Shown: piece by piece, positions 7,757 to 16,844 of the stretch
Layout of the letters: every line of letters begins with the position of its first letter
Numbering within the stretch: position 1 is the stretch's first letter
Assembly: GCF_003367175.1 (NCBI RefSeq)
Contig: NZ_QRGA01000006.1
Location: forward strand, 494,678-558,677
Length of the DNA stretch: 64,000 nucleotides
DNA from: Trinickia dinghuensis
GTDB lineage: Bacteria > Pseudomonadota > Gammaproteobacteria > Burkholderiales > Burkholderiaceae
Direction of reading: 5' to 3'
Position numbers and translations under genes: made by a program
Notes under the pieces: generated by a model
What the model was told of the DNA's origin: nothing
Seen by the model: only the letters and a program-made list of their open reading frames with translations
The model's database searches: none

Positions 7757-10097
7757 CGTCACAGGCCAGCAATTGGACCAACTTCTAGATAGCCTGGAAG
7801 CAGAACTAGGGCCGCACCTGGATTACAGCGATCCTAAAGAATTGTTATCTCAGCTTCACGCGCAGCCGATGCGCGCTCATTCGCTGCAAGCGATCGGCCG
7901 CCTCCAAGCACTGTGGATGAACGCCGGCGCGCCGGCCGCGGCGCGCGCGGTACTCGACAGCGACGGCGCGAGCCTGCTGGCCGTCGCCGAACCGGACGCC
8001 CGCCCCGACATTCGAATGCGTTTGGCGCAATACCGCCTGCAAATCGCGTACAACCTGCGAGAAGACGAAGCCATCCAGCGCGGGATTGCCGAAATGCGGG
8101 AGGTCATCGATAAAGAACCCACCCTCCGCGCAAACGAGTATCTCCGACTACACACCTTCGAGACCATCGAGCGCGTGCTTCCCGCCCATGCCGTCGATGT
8201 CATCGAATTGCGGCATGCCCTGCATTGCGCCGTCCGCGAGCGCGCGGCATTTCGCGCCTGGGACGAAGCGGAGCGCCAAAGGCGGCGGGCACTGGCATAC
8301 AAGCGGCTTGAAGCGAACGCAGACGCCATCGCCGCGGCGAATGCTTCCTTCGACGCCCTGCAAAACGCAGCCGCCGACCAGACCATCGACACCAATAGCT
8401 GGCTGCAACTCAGCAACTTTTTGATCGCGATCGCGCCCGACCGTCTCCCCGACATCGAACGTGCCATCACACGACTCACCGCGGATCTCACGCGTCCTAA
8501 GCGGCGAGAAATGGGAGTTCGAGTGGCTCGACTCGCGGCAAGAGCCGTCTACGCTCGGGAAGGCGCAAGCGCCGCGCTAGCCGCATCCGACCTCGCCCAC
8601 CACGCCCTATCCGAAGACGGCGGCGACGATTTCATCGAGTACGAACTGCCATGGCTGATCGAAGCGGGGCGAATCGACGACGCGGGCCAACGTGCGTTCT
8701 TCGACCTCTACGAGCGTGAATCTCAGCTGTGGCAGGGCACGGCGCGCATTATTCACGACCGGCTCGCCGAAAGCAGCGACACCTCCGCATGGTGGGCACT
8801 TTGCGTCATGCTTGCCTGCCGCCAAGACGCGGTCTTGAACCGCTTGATCGCACTCGGCCGTGCCAATCAATGGAAGCTGCAGGCGCGCTCGCCCGTGCAT
8901 GGCGAGCTTTTCGCCAAGCTCGATGAATTGCGGGGCACAGAGCTTCGAGAAGCGATCTACACCGCGGCGTGCGCCCTCGCCGAGCAGCGAGCCCCTGGAC
9001 ATCCCTGGATTGCTCGCTTAAGTGTCGAGCACGATGCGCGCGTCAATCTGATCGACTCCGAAACCGAAGCGGCACGCCTCGCCGATGCCATCGAGCGCGG
9101 CGGCATCAACGACAACCGTTCACTCTACACATTACTCACCGCACGCTGCAAAGCAGTCGGCCTCCTAGAGGCACTCAAGCTCCCCGCACCTCAGCCGACC
9201 AACGGCAGAGGGTGCTACTTTCACGCGTTCACACTCCAAACCGAGCAAGATGCGCTGGTTGCCGATGTCCCGTTCGAGTCGCGTAGCGAAGCAATCGCTG
9301 GCCTAGAACGACTCAAGACGGCCTTCTACGAGCAGGGCGTCGCCCATGCCGAGCACTTCCTCGAAACAGGCGAGGGCCATCCATACGACGGCAGCGCCCA
9401 TCTGTATTCGCTGCTCTGCTGGGGCCTAGCGATCTGCTACACCGAAGCAAAGCGCTTTCCGGAAGCCATCGAGTTACATCGACGCGGTCTCGATGCCAGC
9501 CCCTTCTGCGAGCACTATGCCTGGATGATCGAGGCACACCAGGGCATGAAAGACTATGACGCCGTGATAGAAACCGGCGAGCACCTTTGGCATTTCTCGA
9601 TGAAGCGCGGCTTCGGCAATGAATCGCCGAACATCTACATCAGCCAAATCGTCAAAGCACTTTGGCAACTCGATCGTGACGACGAAATCCTGATTTGGCT
9701 CGAGAGGCTCGTGCAATGGCAGCGCAAAACCGCGGAAGTCGACGAGTCGAAGCTACCCGACGACGCCCTGTACGCTCGAATGGTTGTGGCGGCGAATCTA
9801 GCGAACATGCGCCCCACCGAAGCCACAGCGCTTTGGGAAGGGCTCAAAGGACAAGTGACCGCGACCGGCGACGTGACCGTCGTCGCGAACGCCGGCACGA
9901 TGTTCGACCGCTTGGGCCGTTTCGACGAAGCCCAAGCGATGTACGAGCGCGTGCTCGGAATGAACGAGCAGCGCCCCGAACATGAACGCTTCGATCCGAC
10001 GTACTACGAGGAACAAATCGCATCGTGTCGAGAGCGGGCGGCACAGCAAGCGCAAAGCGCAACCGCCCGCAAACCTTGGTGGAGGTTCTGGCAGTGA
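7737..10097 (+). CDS. Large TPR-containing protein of unknown function
   Basis: A 786-residue, Ala- and acidic-rich, almost entirely helical protein without signal peptide or membrane segment. The C-terminal third has TPR-like units (for example AICYTEAKRFPEAIELHRRGLD near 560-585, and MFDRLGRFDEAQAMYERVL near 735-755); the N-terminal two thirds is helical repeat without a recognised enzyme domain. It ends in a basic/aromatic tail (RKPWWRFWQ). Its TGA overlaps the GTG start of the PcfJ-like gene, and the DUF1266 gene follows 22 bases after that, so the three are probably one operon. A scaffold role is an inference from the repeats only. Confidence 0.7.
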   Translation: MTPNADVVTGQQLDQLLDSLEAELGPHLDYSDPKELLSQLHAQPMRAHSLQAIGRLQALWMNAGAPAAARAVLDSDGASLLAVAEPDARPDIRMRLAQYRLQIAYNLREDEAIQRGIAEMREVIDKEPTLRANEYLRLHTFETIERVLPAHAVDVIELRHALHCAVRERAAFRAWDEAERQRRRALAYKRLEANADAIAAANASFDALQNAAADQTIDTNSWLQLSNFLIAIAPDRLPDIERAITRLTADLTRPKRREMGVRVARLAARAVYAREGASAALAASDLAHHALSEDGGDDFIEYELPWLIEAGRIDDAGQRAFFDLYERESQLWQGTARIIHDRLAESSDTSAWWALCVMLACRQDAVLNRLIALGRANQWKLQARSPVHGELFAKLDELRGTELREAIYTAACALAEQRAPGHPWIARLSVEHDARVNLIDSETEAARLADAIERGGINDNRSLYTLLTARCKAVGLLEALKLPAPQPTNGRGCYFHAFTLQTEQDALVADVPFESRSEAIAGLERLKTAFYEQGVAHAEHFLETGEGHPYDGSAHLYSLLCWGLAICYTEAKRFPEAIELHRRGLDASPFCEHYAWMIEAHQGMKDYDAVIETGEHLWHFSMKRGFGNESPNIYISQIVKALWQLDRDDEILIWLERLVQWQRKTAEVDESKLPDDALYARMVVAANLANMRPTEATALWEGLKGQVTATGDVTVVANAGTMFDRLGRFDEAQAMYERVLGMNEQRPEHERFDPTYYEEQIASCRERAAQQAQSATARKPWWRFWQ

Positions 10098-11308
10098 ACG
10101 CTCCTGCTCCGAAACTCGGCTACGCGCCACGTAACGCGCTGAATGCCGCCGACCTGAAAGCACGCATCGATTCGCGCAGCCGCGCACGCGGCGACAACGA
10201 AGAAATCCGCGCTTGGCTGCTCAATCATTTCTTTCGCCATGTCGTCGCGAATTTCATTCCGGCTTGGCCGATCGAATCGCTGGAGGATGCGCAAAAGGCT
10301 CTTGCTCCGGAACCGTTGCCGGCATGGGTCGTTGCTCGCTTCGAGCGTAAAGGCGAGACAAAGGAAGAAAAGACGGCGCCGGCACCCGTGGTTTGGGTCG
10401 ATCCGACCGACCCGCAGTTGCTGGCGCTCGAAGCGCGGCTCGTCGAGTTTCTCGAGTCGCGCGCAGGCACTTCGCTCGTCGGCAAGCTGCATCGTATCAA
10501 TTGCCCGCAAGCGCTCACGCTTTGGGAAAAAGAGCACGCCCGGATAGCCGCGCGTATCGAGCGCGGATGGCGCGAGAGCCGGCCCGATGCATTGCGTACG
10601 CTGTTGACGACGTCGAGCGGGCGTTTCGTCGAGTTCCTGCACGACAGTGCGCTACTTCGTACGGAGATGGCCTATGAAAGCTACGCGATGCGGCACTGCC
10701 TCGGGCAATTCACCGATCCGCGGACACTCACAGGCGGCTACGGGCAACGCTACGCGGAAGCCATCGAACAACTGCGCGTGCGCCTAATCAGCTTCCGCGA
10801 TATCAACGAGCAACCCCACGTCACGATCAGCATGCTCGCGCGCCCGGACGGCTCGTTCGAGGTCGAGCAAGTCAAAGGAAAACAGAACCGTCCGCCCGTC
10901 GATCGCTACGTCGACGAAGTCGTCGCTTGCTTGAACGCCATCGGCACGAACGATGTCATGCCGGCCGATTGCATCGCGATCGGCGTCGTCCGCACCGAGG
11001 CGGGATGGACCCGGATCGAAAACGTCGAAGACGAAGCCACACAGGCTCGCCTGGTCGTCCGCTATCCGAGGTTGTTCGAGCGTGTCACCGCACCGCCCCC
11101 CATGCTCGAATGGCTGATGGCCGCGCGTCAACCGCAATCGTTTCGGGAACGCACGCCGCGCGCATCGGCCGTCCGCTACGCCGTACGGACGCGCGACGCC
11201 CAGCGTGAAAACGAAAGCAAAGCCACGTTCGTGACCGACGATGTCGAATGGCCGGGCTTCGATGCCTCGGAACTCGATACGACAAACGCGTCGCCATCCG
11301 CCACGTAA
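10094..11308 (+). CDS. PcfJ-like domain protein
   Basis: A 404-residue soluble protein. The GTG at 10094 overlaps the preceding TGA as GTGA and was preferred to the upstream in-frame ATG at 10025. Residues about 195-290 carry the PcfJ-like pattern: SYAMRHCLGQF, then a region with RLISFRD, HVTISM and EVEQVKGKQNRP, comparable to the M-x-H-C-V-G ... S-L-R ... Q-x-x-G-x-x-N of PcfJ-like proteins known from conjugative plasmids and other mobile DNA. The function of PcfJ is not established. The rest has no recognised domain. The context suggests it acts together with the TPR and DUF1266 proteins. Confidence 0.65.
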   Translation: MNAPAPKLGYAPRNALNAADLKARIDSRSRARGDNEEIRAWLLNHFFRHVVANFIPAWPIESLEDAQKALAPEPLPAWVVARFERKGETKEEKTAPAPVVWVDPTDPQLLALEARLVEFLESRAGTSLVGKLHRINCPQALTLWEKEHARIAARIERGWRESRPDALRTLLTTSSGRFVEFLHDSALLRTEMAYESYAMRHCLGQFTDPRTLTGGYGQRYAEAIEQLRVRLISFRDINEQPHVTISMLARPDGSFEVEQVKGKQNRPPVDRYVDEVVACLNAIGTNDVMPADCIAIGVVRTEAGWTRIENVEDEATQARLVVRYPRLFERVTAPPPMLEWLMAARQPQSFRERTPRASAVRYAVRTRDAQRENESKATFVTDDVEWPGFDASELDTTNASPSAT

Positions 11309-11330
11309 TTCGTAGAGGAACATTCGGCAC

Positions 11331-12056
11331 ATGTGGTTCAAGATCCTTTTGGCGGTGTTTTTTCTGCGGTGGGTTTATCGCGTCTATAAGAAATCGCGGC
11401 CCCCGTCGCTGCCGCAGCGCAAGCATTGGGCGCTTGCTTTAGCGCACCCGTTCGCGAGCGCCGTCAGGCTCCGGACTTTTTATGCCATCGCCGATTGGCG
11501 GCTGTCGGATACGAAGCGCGCCCAATTTCGCCCTCAACTACTCCATCAAATGGGCCTGCCCACCGATGCGAGCGGAGACGAAGCTCGCGCGCACCTCGCG
11601 AGTACGCTCGAATCGCACTGGTTCCGCGCCGACTTGCACGACTTGCTGCCCACTGACGATCCGCGCGCCGCGCTCGCTTTTGCCTGCGCGCGCACGGCCT
11701 TCCTCGTACGGGCGGCGATGATGATGGAATGGGTGGAACCGCAGGCTGCATGGCGCGTGCTGCTGCTCAACGCGCAACGTGCCCAGGATTGCTTCGCGAG
11801 TTGGGAGGACTTCGGGCGGGCTTTCCTCGAGGGACGCCGCCAATGGGTCGGGGCATTCCGCGCCGATCCCTTCGGCAAGACGTTCGATGAAGCAGCGCTT
11901 TCCGCTTGGCTCGGATCGGGACGAAACGGTTGGCGACGCTTGCCTTGGCCCGGACCTGCGGCGTTCAGTCCCGCTCCAGCCACGACGATAGCCGAGGCCG
12001 CCGCCAAAAAGGCCGGCAAAAAGAGCAAATATGCTTTGACATCCTCCCCGCCCTGA
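11331..12056 (+). CDS. DUF1266 domain protein with C-terminus altered by an IS relic
   Basis: A 241-residue protein with one N-terminal membrane segment (about residues 2-18) and a cytoplasmic domain. The stretches WRVLLLNAQRAQDCFASWEDFGRAFLEGRRQW match the DUF1266 family, found for example in E. coli YbeR and YbeU beside J-domain genes. No biochemical role is known. The last seven codons (ALTSSPP) and the stop lie in an IS200/IS605-type end sequence, so the original C-terminus was probably different. It is the third gene of the TPR-PcfJ-DUF1266 set. Confidence 0.65.
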   Translation: MWFKILLAVFFLRWVYRVYKKSRPPSLPQRKHWALALAHPFASAVRLRTFYAIADWRLSDTKRAQFRPQLLHQMGLPTDASGDEARAHLASTLESHWFRADLHDLLPTDDPRAALAFACARTAFLVRAAMMMEWVEPQAAWRVLLLNAQRAQDCFASWEDFGRAFLEGRRQWVGAFRADPFGKTFDEAALSAWLGSGRNGWRRLPWPGPAAFSPAPATTIAEAAAKKAGKKSKYALTSSPP

Positions 12057-12065
12057 AGGACGAGG
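12034..12065 (+). mobile_element. Relic of an IS200/IS605-family end
   Basis: The sequence reads CTTTGACATCCTCCCCGCC followed by CTGAAGGACGAGG. This is the characteristic imperfect-palindrome end of IS200/IS605-type elements (CCTCCCCGCCCT, GA, AGGACGAGG). No transposase or second end is present nearby. It supplies the stop codon of the DUF1266 gene and borders the GLUG fragment. Confidence 0.6.
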
Positions 12066-12071
12066 TTTGAC

Positions 12072-12390
12072 GTGCATTTCGATCAACTGCTCAACTCGCT
12101 GAACGACTTGAATAGTATCGAAGGCGACAATACGTCGATCTATGCAAAGAACTACGCATTGGGAAAAGACATCGACGCGCAGGGCAATCTCGCCGCCATC
12201 GGCTACAGCGGCTACTTGGACACCCAGGCGTATGCATTCACAGGCCAATTCGATGGCATGGGACATACGATCAGCAATGCAGACCCCCTACGTGGGCTCT
12301 TTGCGCTCATCGGTAGGGGCGGCGTGGTCCGCGATCTCAATGTCACGAATGCGAGCGGGCATTTGGGGATTCGGTCCGCCGACAAAGAAC
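12072..12390 (+). pseudogene. Fragment of a GLUG-repeat (haemagglutinin-like) surface protein
   Basis: About 105 codons read like an internal piece of a filamentous-haemagglutinin or autotransporter passenger: YALGKDIDAQG, FTGQFDGMGHTIS, GLFALIGRGGVVRDL and LNVTNASG are the GLUG-type repeat pattern. There is no signal peptide, secretion domain or credible start (a GTG at 12072 without SD). The frame runs on into antisense PPK2 sequence, so the true join lies near 12380-12400. It is a transported or deleted remnant, not a working gene. Confidence 0.6.
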
Positions 12391-12405
12391 CGCCCCAAGG
12401 TCGCT

Positions 12406-13332
12406 TCAGTAGATCTCGGGGATGATCATATCCGCCGGCACGGGCTGACGAATATAGTCTTCGTTGTGCACGCGCTCCGGCAACGTAATGGCCTGATGTT
12501 CGACTTCGCCGTACGGCACCTGGCTCAGCAGGTGGTGGATGCAATTCAGCCGTGCCCGTTTCTTATCGACCGCTTGCACCACCCACCACGGTGCATCTTC
12601 GTGGTGCGAGCGCTGCAGCATCACTTCCTTGGCTGCTGTATAGGTTTCCCAGCGGCGGCGGCTCTCGAGATCCATGGGGCTCAGCTTCCACTGCTTGAGG
12701 GGATCGTGGATGCGCGCTTGGAAGCGAATCTCCTGCTCTTCGTCCGTAATCGAGAACCAGTACTTGAGGATCTGGACGCCGCTTCTCACGAGCATCTTTT
12801 CGAATTCGGGCACCGAGCGGAAGAATTCCTCGTACTCGGCATCGGAACAAAAGCCCATGACGTGCTCGACGCCCGCCCGGTTGTACCAGCTGCGATCGAA
12901 CAGCACCATTTCGCCGCCGGCCGGAAGATGGGCGACGTAGCGCTGAAAATACCATTGCGTGCGTTCGCGGTTACTCGGTGCCGGCAGCGCGGCGACACGG
13001 CAGACGCGCGGATTGAGCCGTTGCGTAATCCGCTTGATCGCGCCGCCCTTGCCCGCGGCATCGCGGCCTTCGAAGATGACGACGAGCCGATGGCCCGTCT
13101 GCACGATCCAGTCCTGCAGTTTCACGAGTTCGCCTTGCAGGCGAAACAGCTCGCGAAAGTACTGCCGGCGCAGCTCGCGCGCTTCCGGCGTGAAGGCGTC
13201 GGCGCCATCGAGGATGCGATCGTCCACTTCCATTTCGAGCTCTTCGTCGTACGCGTCGACGAGATCTTCCTCGAAGCGGCGTTGCCGTTCCGCGAAGAAC
13301 TCGGCTTCGGCCGTCGGATCCTGCTTATCCAT
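12406..13332 (-). CDS. ppk2: Polyphosphate kinase 2 (PPK2)
   Basis: A 308-residue cytoplasmic kinase that moves phosphate between polyphosphate and nucleoside di- or monophosphates. Walker A is GRDAAGKGGAIKR, Walker B is LFDRSWYNRAG, and the lid region RIHDPLKQWKLSPMDLES is typical of PPK2. The start at 13332 has AGGGAG seven bases upstream and removes a 22-residue extension that lacks family similarity. One-domain length fits class I or class III enzymes, so the direction of reaction cannot be given. Its 3' end adjoins the GLUG fragment. Confidence 0.9.
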   Translation of the reverse strand: MDKQDPTAEAEFFAERQRRFEEDLVDAYDEELEMEVDDRILDGADAFTPEARELRRQYFRELFRLQGELVKLQDWIVQTGHRLVVIFEGRDAAGKGGAIKRITQRLNPRVCRVAALPAPSNRERTQWYFQRYVAHLPAGGEMVLFDRSWYNRAGVEHVMGFCSDAEYEEFFRSVPEFEKMLVRSGVQILKYWFSITDEEQEIRFQARIHDPLKQWKLSPMDLESRRRWETYTAAKEVMLQRSHHEDAPWWVVQAVDKKRARLNCIHHLLSQVPYGEVEHQAITLPERVHNEDYIRQPVPADMIIPEIY

Positions 13333-13493
13333 CGCAAACTCCCTGAAGATGAAGGTGCTCCGCGGACCGCGGCAATTCTGCGGTCGCATATAAGGCAATT
13401 ATCGCCGACGGGCAGTGTCAGCCATATTACTGCCGCGGAGCATCCTTCGTTTCGGTTAGCGTTTCGGCTAGCCTCAGGGCTGTATGCGGTGCA

Positions 13494-14543
13494 TCAGAAC
13501 GTAACCGCCGCCTTGATCGATTGGGCCGCGGCGCCGTTCAAGAAGATCTGGAAGTTCTGCGGCGTCGTTCCGCCAGCCGGCAAGATGGCAATCGGCGTCC
13601 CATTGCGAACGAGGGCGCCTGAATTGATGTGCCCGTTCATCTGATAGAAAACGCGGTATTCGGTCGTCGCGGTGCTGAGCGCCGCGTTCGAAACCCAAGC
13701 CCGTGCGCCGGCGAGCGTAACGATCTGGCCATCGGTCAGGTTATACGTCTTGTTGTCCATCGCAAATGGAAAGAAGCCTTCCAGCGTCGAGGCCGTCGAA
13801 TTGCAGGGCGTTACACTCGTTCCGGTCGTGGCAGGCGCTGTGCAATCGCCGGTAAATGCCGTGTCCCCGACGTAGTTCCGAGTCTCCTTGATGTATGCGG
13901 CGTTCGGTTGCCATGTCGACTGTTTGTTGTACAGCGACTGTCCGTTGATCGTATTCGTGATCACGCTCAACGCGGTGTCCGTCAGCAACTCGGCTGGCGA
14001 ATTCGCGATCGCACCCGCCAGCGGCACGCTCGTATAGCTCGTCCCTTGGAAGGTCTCCACAGGAGTTTGGCCATCGCTAGCGAGGTAGGTCTCCACGACG
14101 TTCGCGCCGCTGTAGCTGATCTGCACCGTCGCCGGGATCGTGCCGGCCACGATCGCTCCGTTGACGACGTAGCGTTGCGGGCTCACAGTCGGCACGGCCA
14201 ACGAAGCCGAAAGCATCGAAGTGCCCGTCGTCAGCCGCTGCGTTCCCGCCACGGCCGGACTCGCACTGAGGCTGGCATCTTGAGTGTAAAAATAGCTGCC
14301 GGCATTGATAGTGAATCCGCCAGAGTTATTCGTCGTAAACGACAGCGCCCCCAAGACGTAATGCGCTCCACCATTGCCGGATAGCACGACATTTTCATAG
14401 TTTTGCTGAGCAGCGCTGAGAGTAGGCGCGGGTGTGCTCGAAGCACTGCTTCCCCCACCTCCGCCCCCGCATGCCGAAAGTTGAAATATCGCCGTGAATG
14501 CGGCGATATAGGCGGCCCGTTTCATATAATCGTGCTGAGTCAT
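13494..14543 (-). CDS. Secreted lipoprotein of unknown function
   Basis: A 349-residue protein with a lipoprotein signal (hydrophobic residues 8-23, lipobox LSAC followed by six Gly and a Ser-rich linker). The mature part is rich in Ser, Thr, Ala and Asn with many short beta-strand stretches and few charged residues, as in surface-exposed beta-rich lipoproteins. Two Cys (TGDCTAPATTG and VTPCNS) could form a disulfide. I do not recognise a catalytic motif. It stands alone between ppk2 and the AraC gene. Confidence 0.65.
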   Translation of the reverse strand: MTQHDYMKRAAYIAAFTAIFQLSACGGGGGGSSASSTPAPTLSAAQQNYENVVLSGNGGAHYVLGALSFTTNNSGGFTINAGSYFYTQDASLSASPAVAGTQRLTTGTSMLSASLAVPTVSPQRYVVNGAIVAGTIPATVQISYSGANVVETYLASDGQTPVETFQGTSYTSVPLAGAIANSPAELLTDTALSVITNTINGQSLYNKQSTWQPNAAYIKETRNYVGDTAFTGDCTAPATTGTSVTPCNSTASTLEGFFPFAMDNKTYNLTDGQIVTLAGARAWVSNAALSTATTEYRVFYQMNGHINSGALVRNGTPIAILPAGGTTPQNFQIFLNGAAAQSIKAAVTF

Positions 14544-14814
14544 GGAGAGAGATTTTCTCGTTTATCGTTTGTCGTCAATCGTGTTGCAGCAGCCGACCCC
14601 AAACCCCGGCACGATCGGCTCCGCAGCATAACGCAGGCCGCGCCGCAATATCAAGCCAGATCGCGCTATACCGCGCACCTGCAACACACCGACATTGACA
14701 AATTATTTCAACTTCCACTATGACCGCCCGGCTTACCGACGTAAAACGTTTGCGTAATGCCGGGCATACGTCCCCGTTTCAATAATTTGATTAATTATAT
14801 TACAAAATCCTTTC
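14544..14814. other. Intergenic stretch, AT-rich at its right end
   Basis: No gene is visible. The last 45 bases (AATAATTTGATTAATTATATTAC and onward) are far richer in A and T than the surroundings and lie just past the AraC gene's stop; I see no clear hairpin. The middle would hold the promoter of the lipoprotein gene. Confidence 0.4.
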
Positions 14815-15678
14815 TTATTTCGCTTTCATCAACTCGCTCGGACCGACACCGAGAAGCCGGTTCATCCAATGCGCCATATGGCTTTGATGAGCGAAACCGG
14901 CCTCGAGCGCGACTTGCGCGGCACTGATGCGACCGGTCAAAAGCAGCGATTTTGCACGCTCGACGCGCCGCTGCACGATATACCGATGCACCGGCACCCC
15001 GAACGTCTCGCGGAACAGCACTTTGAAATGCGGGACGCTGATATCGAGCAGCGCAGCCAATTCGGAAAGCGTCAGCCGCTGGTCCAAGCTGCCTTCGATA
15101 TAGTCGGTCAAACGCGCCGCGGCCTTCGGGGCAAATGTTTTAGCCCTAGCCTCGAGCGACGGCACGCGTCCAAGCAATCGAACGAGCATCGCGGTACAGA
15201 GGCTTTCGGCAAACAGTGCATCGGAGGCTTCCTCGGCTTGCAGTTCCGCATGCAACGCCCAGGCCAGATGCTGAAGCCGCGAATCGCGCAATTGCAGATG
15301 CATCGAAAAACGAGCACGAGACGGCTTCAGCTCCAACTGTTCATGGAGGGTCTTGACGAAAGCATCGTCGATCCAAATCCGCAAAATGGTGCAGTCGGAA
15401 TCGTCTGCCCATACGCCGTCCATCCCCGCGGGTATGACATCGGCGTCGCCATGAGCTTGAATCCGCGCGAGCCGCTTGCCGTCGCAGACGCAGTTGGCCC
15501 GCACGGGCTTGCCTACATGAACACCGATGCGGTGTTGTTCCCCGCCGGCAATCCGATGCGTGCCCGCGGAAATACCCAGTAGTTCGGCGCCGAACCCGTT
15601 CCACCCCCTTCCGCTGCTCGAAAGCAGGCTGGTGCGGGTACCGTCGACTAAAGCGGAACGTGCGGTTGAAGCATTCAT
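14815..15678 (-). CDS. AraC family transcriptional regulator
   Basis: A 287-residue regulator with a cupin-like N-terminal half (residues 1-180) and two helix-turn-helix motifs at the C-terminus: LTLSELAALLDISVPHFKVLFRE and ISAAQVALEAGFAHQSHMAHWM. It is divergent from the NmrA-like gene at 15861, the usual arrangement for a local regulator and its target. The inducer cannot be predicted. Confidence 0.85.
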   Translation of the reverse strand: MNASTARSALVDGTRTSLLSSSGRGWNGFGAELLGISAGTHRIAGGEQHRIGVHVGKPVRANCVCDGKRLARIQAHGDADVIPAGMDGVWADDSDCTILRIWIDDAFVKTLHEQLELKPSRARFSMHLQLRDSRLQHLAWALHAELQAEEASDALFAESLCTAMLVRLLGRVPSLEARAKTFAPKAAARLTDYIEGSLDQRLTLSELAALLDISVPHFKVLFRETFGVPVHRYIVQRRVERAKSLLLTGRISAAQVALEAGFAHQSHMAHWMNRLLGVGPSELMKAK

Positions 15679-15832
15679 GGCGTTCGATCCTTGGCGGTTC
15701 GCTTCGTATCGCTGCGATCAATGAGTCTAATTTAGCCGACTTGCCGGCGCAGCGCAGGGCTCGGTGCATCATCCGTTTCTGCGCATCCAATCCATTTCTG
15801 ATCGCCGTCCGGCCGGCCGCTGCATAGCATGA

Positions 15833-15852
15833 CCTCGTTCGCTCAAACGAGG
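15833..15852 (+). promoter_or_regulatory. Inverted repeat reaching into the SD of the NmrA-like gene
   Basis: CCTCGTT, six bases, AACGAGG is a perfect 7-base inverted repeat. Its right arm includes GAGG of the Shine-Dalgarno site; the ATG is at 15861. It could be an operator or an RNA hairpin that hides the ribosome site. Confidence 0.35.
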
Positions 15853-15860
15853 AGCAATTC

Positions 15861-16760
15861 ATGTTCGTGATTTTCGGAGCATCAGGCAAGGCAGGCGGCG
15901 TAACGGCGGCGATTCTACGCAAAGCCGGGCAGAGCGTTCGCGCAGTGGTACGAAATACACGGCAAGCCGAGCCTCTCGCCGCAATCGGCTGCGAAACGGT
16001 GACGGCCGATTTGACCGATCCGGGTTCGGTCAGGGCGGCAATAGAGGGCGCGCATACCGTTCAGGTTCTCTGTCCGGTACCTACCGGGGTGCCCGATCCC
16101 GAATCGGCAATGCGAAAAATGATCGATGTCGCGGCCGACGCATTGTGCGCCGCGCCGCCCGCTCACGTGCTGGCGATATCCGACTACGGTGCCCAATTGG
16201 AAGCCGGCACCGGAATCACGCTGCTCTTTCACTACTTGGAGACGCGGCTTGCCCCGTTAGCAGGACGCCTAACGCTGCTTCGATCCGCGGAGCACATGCA
16301 GAACTGGGCACGCGTGATCCCCGTCGCCTTGCAAAACGGCGCCTTCCCGAGCTTGCATCAGCCGCTATCCAAGGTGTTTCCGACGGTCTCCGCGCATGAC
16401 GTCGGTTCGATCGCCGCTGAGCTTCTACTCGACGCCGCTCAACGATCGAATCAGCCACGCATCGTCAGCGTCGAAGGTCCGCGGCGGGTCACTGTGCTCG
16501 ATGTCGCTCGCGCCCTGAGCGATGTCGCCGGAAAGAACGTGAAGGCATTCGAGTTGCCCCGCGGCGAGTGGGCCACGGCGATGCGCGCGGCGGGACTGAC
16601 CGAAAGCCACGCGCGGTTGATTACCGAACTCCATGACGCGCACAACGCCGGCAAGATCGACATAGAGGCCGGCATGACCGAGCGCCGCTTCGGCACGACG
16701 ACGTTGCCCGAGGTCATCGCGTCGCTGCTGTCAGCACACGGTCACGCGCAGGCGGTCTGA
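15861..16760 (+). CDS. NmrA-like NAD(P)-binding protein
   Basis: A 299-residue atypical short-chain dehydrogenase fold. It starts with MFVIFGASGKAGGVTAAIL, the GxxGxxG dinucleotide loop, followed by strand VRAVVRN whose Arg suggests NADP(H). There is no canonical YxxxK pair, as in NmrA/QOR2-type redox sensors or quinone reductases. GAGGAG before the ATG is a strong ribosome site. The gene is divergent from the AraC regulator. Detoxification or redox sensing is possible; the substrate is unknown. Confidence 0.8.
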   Translation: MFVIFGASGKAGGVTAAILRKAGQSVRAVVRNTRQAEPLAAIGCETVTADLTDPGSVRAAIEGAHTVQVLCPVPTGVPDPESAMRKMIDVAADALCAAPPAHVLAISDYGAQLEAGTGITLLFHYLETRLAPLAGRLTLLRSAEHMQNWARVIPVALQNGAFPSLHQPLSKVFPTVSAHDVGSIAAELLLDAAQRSNQPRIVSVEGPRRVTVLDVARALSDVAGKNVKAFELPRGEWATAMRAAGLTESHARLITELHDAHNAGKIDIEAGMTERRFGTTTLPEVIASLLSAHGHAQAV

Positions 16761-16777
16761 ATTTAAGCGATTAAATT
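16760..16777 (+). promoter_or_regulatory. Distal LacI-type operator-like palindrome
   Basis: AATTTAAGCGATTAAATT differs by one base from the perfect palindrome at 24579-24596. It lies beyond the 3' end of the beta-galactoside gene set, between two convergent genes, about 7.8 kb from the promoter copy. Coincidence is unlikely for a 17 of 18 match. It may be an auxiliary operator or a relic of a lost promoter. Confidence 0.6.
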
Positions 16778-16844
16778 TATCACGAGCCGTCCATCGCCGA
16801 GTCAGGTGCCATTCCTCGACGGATTCCGCCAACGTTAAGCGGAT

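Noticed and set aside
10025..10093. ATG at 10025 as start of the PcfJ-like gene
   Set aside because: It would overlap the TPR gene by 73 bases; the GTG at 10094 gives the GTGA overlap common in this window and loses no recognised domain.
12142..13644. A 500-codon plus-strand frame over ppk2
   Set aside because: It begins in the wrong frame of the GLUG fragment and continues antisense to ppk2; no motif is present.
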